Of a stretch of 64,000 nt of DNA, positions 61,030 to 64,000 are shown one piece after another. This DNA is from Advenella kashmirensis W13003 (GTDB taxonomy: Bacteria > Pseudomonadota > Gammaproteobacteria > Burkholderiales > Burkholderiaceae_B): the NCBI RefSeq assembly GCF_000506985.1, contig NZ_KI650983.1, forward strand, positions 186,001 through 250,000, read 5' to 3'. Position 1 is the first letter of the stretch; every line of letters starts with the position of its first letter. The notes under the pieces were generated by a model. It saw only the letters and a program-made list of their open reading frames with translations, ran no database searches and had not been told where the DNA came from. The position numbers were made by a program, and so were the translations under genes.

Positions 61030-62154
61030 CTACGCCACTCCTTTCAGAGGGCCAACGCGCTCTGGTTTGCGCCGGTAAATCTTATTCGTAGTCCGAGCAT
61101 CAGCATGCGATAACAGTGCTCTGGCATGCTCAAGTGTGATGGCATCGGAAGCACATTTTGCACGCATATCGTGCTCAGTGAATCGTTGGATCACCTTGGT
61201 TTCCGTTAGTACTCTTTCCATAAAGCGCTGCCACATACTGTCCCAGCCGTCGGTGTTGCCTGTTTCCTCGTCAATGTAGCCTCTTCCGTACTTATTGCAG
61301 AACAACATTGGAGACAATACCGGCCGCACGAACTTGGCCTGCTCAACAGCGGCTTTTAATTCCGGCGTCCATTCATAAATGGTTCGCTTGCCAGATGAGT
61401 TTTCAGTCTTGTGCCGTTGGATGTGTATGCCGTCGTCCTTAATATGCTCATTCAGCCGCAGGCGCAGCAAATCAGATCTGGCCATACCGGTCATTAATTT
61501 GATTCGCATATATGCCTGTATTGCCAACACGCTACCCTTTTTGCGTTGCGATGGCAGCGAGAGTGCTTCAATGATTTCCCAGTCCTCGATATAACGATCA
61601 CGCGACAGCTCTCCTCGTAGCCTCACTTCACCCTTAAAAGGATGGCGATCCAAGTACCCCCACTCTACCGCTTTGGTAAATGCGTGGGATAGCACCTCAA
61701 TTTCCCGATGTGCCGCAACCCGTCCGCCGGTGACTTTGCGTTTTTCCATACCAGTGATCTCATCTTTGACAACAGTCGTTTTCTTTTTGCTCCGAGCATC
61801 AACGTAGCGATAAACAAGCCGAGGCTTCATTCCGGTTATTGGTAATTTACCGAAGACACCACGCAACTGTCGTACCCAGATACGTTGTTGTTCGTGCGTA
61901 CTGACTGCTTTTGTCGGGACCACCTCCAATAAATATCGGTCTAATAGATTGTCGATGGATCGCACTTCGATATTATGTTCTAATCTGGCCGCCCAGACTT
62001 TGTAGGCTTCCGACAAGGCAGTGCCGAGACGAAACATTTTCTTTCCGTCCCAAAGCGTTTCGAGTCCCGGCGGAACCTGATAATAGTACGCCCCATGATT
62101 CAAGCGCCATCTACTCGGCAACCCTCTATTTTCTGCATTTCGCTTGCGTCCCAT
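61030..62154 (-). CDS. Tyrosine recombinase/phage integrase
   Basis: 374 residues from ATG 62154, which overlaps the DUF4224 stop by one base (TAATG). The N-terminal arm-binding region and core domain precede the catalytic fold: Arg in LMTGMARSDLLRLR, the His-x-x-Arg box FTEHDMRAKC, His in ALLSHADARTTN and nucleophile Tyr in NKIYRR. Site-specific recombination at the nearby tRNA-Arg is the expected reaction. Confidence 0.95.
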   Translation of the reverse strand: MGRKRNAENRGLPSRWRLNHGAYYYQVPPGLETLWDGKKMFRLGTALSEAYKVWAARLEHNIEVRSIDNLLDRYLLEVVPTKAVSTHEQQRIWVRQLRGVFGKLPITGMKPRLVYRYVDARSKKKTTVVKDEITGMEKRKVTGGRVAAHREIEVLSHAFTKAVEWGYLDRHPFKGEVRLRGELSRDRYIEDWEIIEALSLPSQRKKGSVLAIQAYMRIKLMTGMARSDLLRLRLNEHIKDDGIHIQRHKTENSSGKRTIYEWTPELKAAVEQAKFVRPVLSPMLFCNKYGRGYIDEETGNTDGWDSMWQRFMERVLTETKVIQRFTEHDMRAKCASDAITLEHARALLSHADARTTNKIYRRKPERVGPLKGVA

Positions 62155-62381
62155 TAGACGGCGTCCCAATCAGGTTCGATTTCCTTTTCATCAGAATTCA
62201 TAACCCTATCGCCGGCACCAAAAGCAAAGTGAATATGGGCGCGCAACACCGCTACCGACCCATCTGGACGAACCCTGTGTTCAATTCCCATGAATCTTAA
62301 TGCTCGCACTTGGGCGTCATGCCGAGTACGGTCAGTCAAGCTGATCAGCTCTGATGTCCTTAAAAATGTAGTTTCTGACAT
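62154..62381 (-). CDS. DUF4224-like small phage protein
   Basis: 75 residues. TFLRTSELISLTDRTRHDAQVRALRFMGIEHRVRPDGSVAV matches the DUF4224 pattern common beside integrases, possibly an excision-related DNA-binding protein. Coupled with the integrase by TAATG. Confidence 0.8.
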   Translation of the reverse strand: MSETTFLRTSELISLTDRTRHDAQVRALRFMGIEHRVRPDGSVAVLRAHIHFAFGAGDRVMNSDEKEIEPDWDAV

Positions 62382-62412
62382 TTCAGTTCCCCAGTTCTCT
62401 CAGGTTGTCTCA

Positions 62413-62440
62413 ATTATACGACTGGCGTCAGTGAGTACAA
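62413..62440 (-). promoter_or_regulatory. Probable promoter of DUF4224-integrase genes
   Basis: On the minus strand TTGTAC, 16 nt, TATAAT; 32 bp before the DUF4224 start. Confidence 0.62.
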
Positions 62441-62452
62441 TTAGAGCGTCTA

Positions 62453-62638
62453 TCAACTCACAACAGAGGTACTCTCAAAAACTGATGAAAATTTATCGTC
62501 ATGCAAATTGATCAGACGTATTTTGTTTGAAAGCATTTTTGAAAACCCTTTGACAAAAAAGGCCCTCAAAGATACTACACCCGACTGTTCCCTCTTCGGC
62601 ATCGGGCATCTTGAACCTCCAGTTTCCCTTTGATTCAT
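62453..62638 (-). CDS. Small hypothetical protein, probable early gene
   Basis: 61 residues from ATG 62638, with GGGGAG nine bases upstream. Sequence MNQRETGGSRCPMPKREQSG is not recognised; the rest is basic (FFVKGFSKMLSNKIRL). An overlapping 35-residue frame (ATG 62609, after GGAGG) begins MPDAEEGTVGCSIF. A strong repressor-bearing promoter lies just upstream, so something is likely made here; which frame is uncertain. Confidence 0.35.
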   Translation of the reverse strand: MNQRETGGSRCPMPKREQSGVVSLRAFFVKGFSKMLSNKIRLINLHDDKFSSVFESTSVVS

Positions 62639-62699
62639 CCCAATTGCTCCCCTTAGGGCATCGCCTGGGTTCCGACAATCGTGTGCCGTTCGATACTTA

Positions 62700-62741
62700 A
62701 TAATAGCAATTGCTAACCAATAATTCAATAGCATTTGCTAT
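62700..62741 (-). promoter_or_regulatory. Probable repressor-controlled promoter
   Basis: On the minus strand TTGAAT, 17 nt, TATTAT (62728-62700). Palindrome TAGCAATTGCTA (62704-62715) lies in the spacer and over the -10; ATAGCA-TT-TGCTAT (62728-62741) abuts the -35. Confidence 0.6.
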
Positions 62742-62934
62742 ATATTTTGGATAGATTTTCAAAATAGTTTAGATACTTACAGGAGTAAATCCAGGTTTGC
62801 TTTGAATCGTAAGCTCGACCCAGTGCCGTTCTTGATGGTAGTTGCTGGCAATGCTAATCGTGATAGTAAATTGGAATGGCGTAGGGCTTACAGCGTCACG
62901 CTCCAAGGCAATAGCGCCTGCACGCTATATGGCA

Positions 62935-63270
62935 TTAATTATTTTTTGATTCTCTAATTTTGAGCGCCTTTAAGCCTAGCAATGTCTCAATTTCGTGTTG
63001 ATCAGCAGCATCCAAACGCAGATATTCCTGATAAGTTATTGAAGCAAATGGCCAAACATCGCCTGAGCGCTCGTCGAACCATCCAGGAGTTAATCCCAAT
63101 TTCACCTCCATCGTACGTGCGGCTTTTTCTCCAAAATTTCTGTGTCCATTTAAAATCTGCGAAATATAGTTTGGATCTATCTTTTCGAATTTTCGACAGA
63201 AAGCAGCGATACTTTGTTTGCCTATAAGGTTTTTAAGTTTTGCGACACGTATTTTCTGGTCTTCAATCAT
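62935..63270 (-). CDS. CI-like phage repressor (HTH only)
   Basis: 111 residues. Helix-turn-helix in SIAAFCRKFEKIDPNYISQILNGHRNFGEKAARTMEVKLGLTPGWFD, the typical N-terminal domain of phage repressors, followed by a short tail with no peptidase S24 domain; it is therefore not expected to be LexA-like self-cleaving. Operators with TGCTAT/ATAGCA half-sites lie on both sides. Confidence 0.8.
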   Translation of the reverse strand: MIEDQKIRVAKLKNLIGKQSIAAFCRKFEKIDPNYISQILNGHRNFGEKAARTMEVKLGLTPGWFDERSGDVWPFASITYQEYLRLDAADQHEIETLLGLKALKIRESKNN

Positions 63271-63312
63271 GCTGTTGTTCTCGGTCGTAAATCGGTTTTA
63301 ATAATTAACTTT

Positions 63313-63345
63313 TGCTATTGAATAATTGAATAGCATTTGATAGCA
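63313..63345. promoter_or_regulatory. Repressor operator cluster upstream of the CI-like gene
   Basis: TGCTAT at 63313 and ATAGCA at 63330 and 63340: the same half-sites as at 62704-62741, forming an inverted and a direct arrangement upstream of the repressor start. Confidence 0.5.
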
Positions 63346-63699
63346 TAAATATAGTAAATCTGGAGTTTTACCAAGCCTCAGGTCATCTACGTATCAGTCT
63401 TTCAAGCTAGCCAGCATCAATACTTTGCTAATTAACTACATAATCAGGCTATAAATCTTTCAAATCGTTCAAATTCCATCATTATCAAAACTCTGTCTGG
63501 TCATTGCCCACTTAGAACAACAAACACATTTCCTGCTTCGAACGGGAATCCCCTACTCGTACTCTTTAAACACCCTGACCGCAGGTCGAGCACGCCGCTA
63601 TGTAAAGTCAATTTAACAAGAAATATCAGAGGATACACGAGCCTCGAATATCTCAATTCTGCAGTCATTTAAATAGCTTTTAGATACATTTGATGTAAA

Positions 63700-63727
63700 T
63701 TGCAATAAGTTCTGTCGTGCTTATAAT
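63700..63727 (+). promoter_or_regulatory. Probable sigma-70 promoter
   Basis: TTGCAA, 16-nt spacer, TATAAT. Points right; the transcribed gene is not established. Confidence 0.45.
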
Positions 63728-63964
63728 ATCATTTCTATTTTAATGTTCATTAAATTGTGGATTTCTAAACAGCAAATGCCGTACTTTTTTTATTTCTGTA
63801 ATACAAAATGCCGGGCGGTTCATACCCACCCTAGTTTTCGATATTCTAGTTACGTTCACAAACTCAACGGATAGGTGTTTTTGGGAATGCTGCCATCTGC
63901 CTCCTGTGAGCATTTCAAATGCATGCTAACCACTTAATAGGGAATATACCCTTAGTAACTACAA

Positions 63965-64000
63965 ATGACTGAACAACAAATCCAAATTTTTGTCAGCCAG
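63965..64000 (+). CDS. Possible gene start cut by the right edge
   Basis: ATG followed by 11 open codons (MTEQQIQIFVSQ) to the window end; no strong ribosome binding site. Only the start can be seen. Confidence 0.3.
   Translation, partial: MTEQQIQIFVSQ

Larger units (their letters stand above)
60847..64000. mobile_element. Integrated element at tRNA-Arg, right end outside window
   Basis: Tyrosine integrase oriented toward the tRNA, a DUF4224 protein, a small early ORF, a CI-like repressor and repressor-type operators follow the tRNA. Base composition falls clearly in AT-rich direction (long T/A stretches). Left attachment site is presumably the tRNA 3' half; the matching right copy is outside this window. 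Confidence 0.75.
63271..64000. other. AT-rich region right of the repressor
   Basis: 730 bases. Contains the operator cluster (63313-63345), a promoter (63700-63727) and no established gene. A 43-codon frame at 63743-63874 (begins MFIKLWISKQQMP) follows the promoter but lacks supporting features. Confidence 0.5.

Noticed and set aside
62453-62734. Full 93-codon frame starting in the operator region
   Set aside because: Its start would lie upstream of the predicted promoter's -10 box; the downstream ATG at 62638 with GGGGAG fits better.
1-64000. CRISPR array
   Set aside because: No set of regularly spaced direct repeats was seen; visible repeats are operators and hairpins.

Overview
The window looks like chromosome of a Burkholderiales bacterium, most likely family Alcaligenaceae (an Advenella- or Bordetella-like organism). 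This is an inference from the protein families and their order: odhA-odhB-lpdA, a GntR-sdhCDAB-sdhE-gltA block, mdh-prpC-prpD-acnB-acnA, EarP next to EF-P, and a DUF2863 gene. No rRNA is present to fix the genus. Core genes have moderate GC; the last ~3.5 kb is clearly richer in A+T.

Region 1 (1-35,700) is dominated by central carbon metabolism. After trpS (cut by the left edge) and zapE come the 2-oxoglutarate dehydrogenase genes odhA, odhB and lpdA. Divergent from them are a malic enzyme-phosphotransacetylase hybrid (maeB) and a DoxX-like gene. Next is a minus-strand gntR(UTRA)-sdhCDAB-sdhE-gltA run, and divergent from it mdh, prpC, prpD and, after small hypotheticals, acnB and acnA. The gntR/mdh intergenic region and the acnB promoter share a CTTATATAAG-centred palindrome placed directly against the -35 box, so the GntR protein probably controls a local TCA-cycle regulon. 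DUF2863, earP (TTG start), efp with Arg32, a YajQ gene and a DUF533 gene close this part.

Region 2 (35,700-51,900) is mixed housekeeping and accessory: a FAD oxidoreductase, a CorA transporter, acyl-CoA dehydrogenase plus 3-hydroxyisobutyrate dehydrogenase, a 2-hydroxyacid dehydrogenase, lysC, tRNA-Ser(GCU), a HigBA-like toxin-antitoxin pair, a TonB-dependent siderophore receptor with a probable Fur box, bioF-bioD-bioA, a PaiB-like protein, a ferritin-like protein and a 44-residue entericidin-type lipoprotein.

Region 3 (52,000-60,050) is the most interesting block. An alpha/beta hydrolase, two Dpp-type permeases, a fused DppD-DppF ATPase and a GntR/FCD regulator form one transcription unit. 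It is followed by a separately transcribed family-5 binding protein and, convergent to that, a C45-family acyltransferase/amidohydrolase (Ntn hydrolase, predicted nucleophile Cys117). All three promoters carry the palindrome AATATTGGCGCCAATATT or close variants over their -35 or -10 elements. This is a self-contained, probably substrate-induced uptake-and-hydrolysis system for an unknown acylated peptide-like compound.

Region 4 (60,100-64,000) has a hemerythrin-like gene and tRNA-Arg(ACG), followed by an integrated element: tyrosine integrase, DUF4224 protein, a small early ORF and a CI-like repressor, with TGCTAT/ATAGCA operators on the candidate promoters. The element runs off the right edge.
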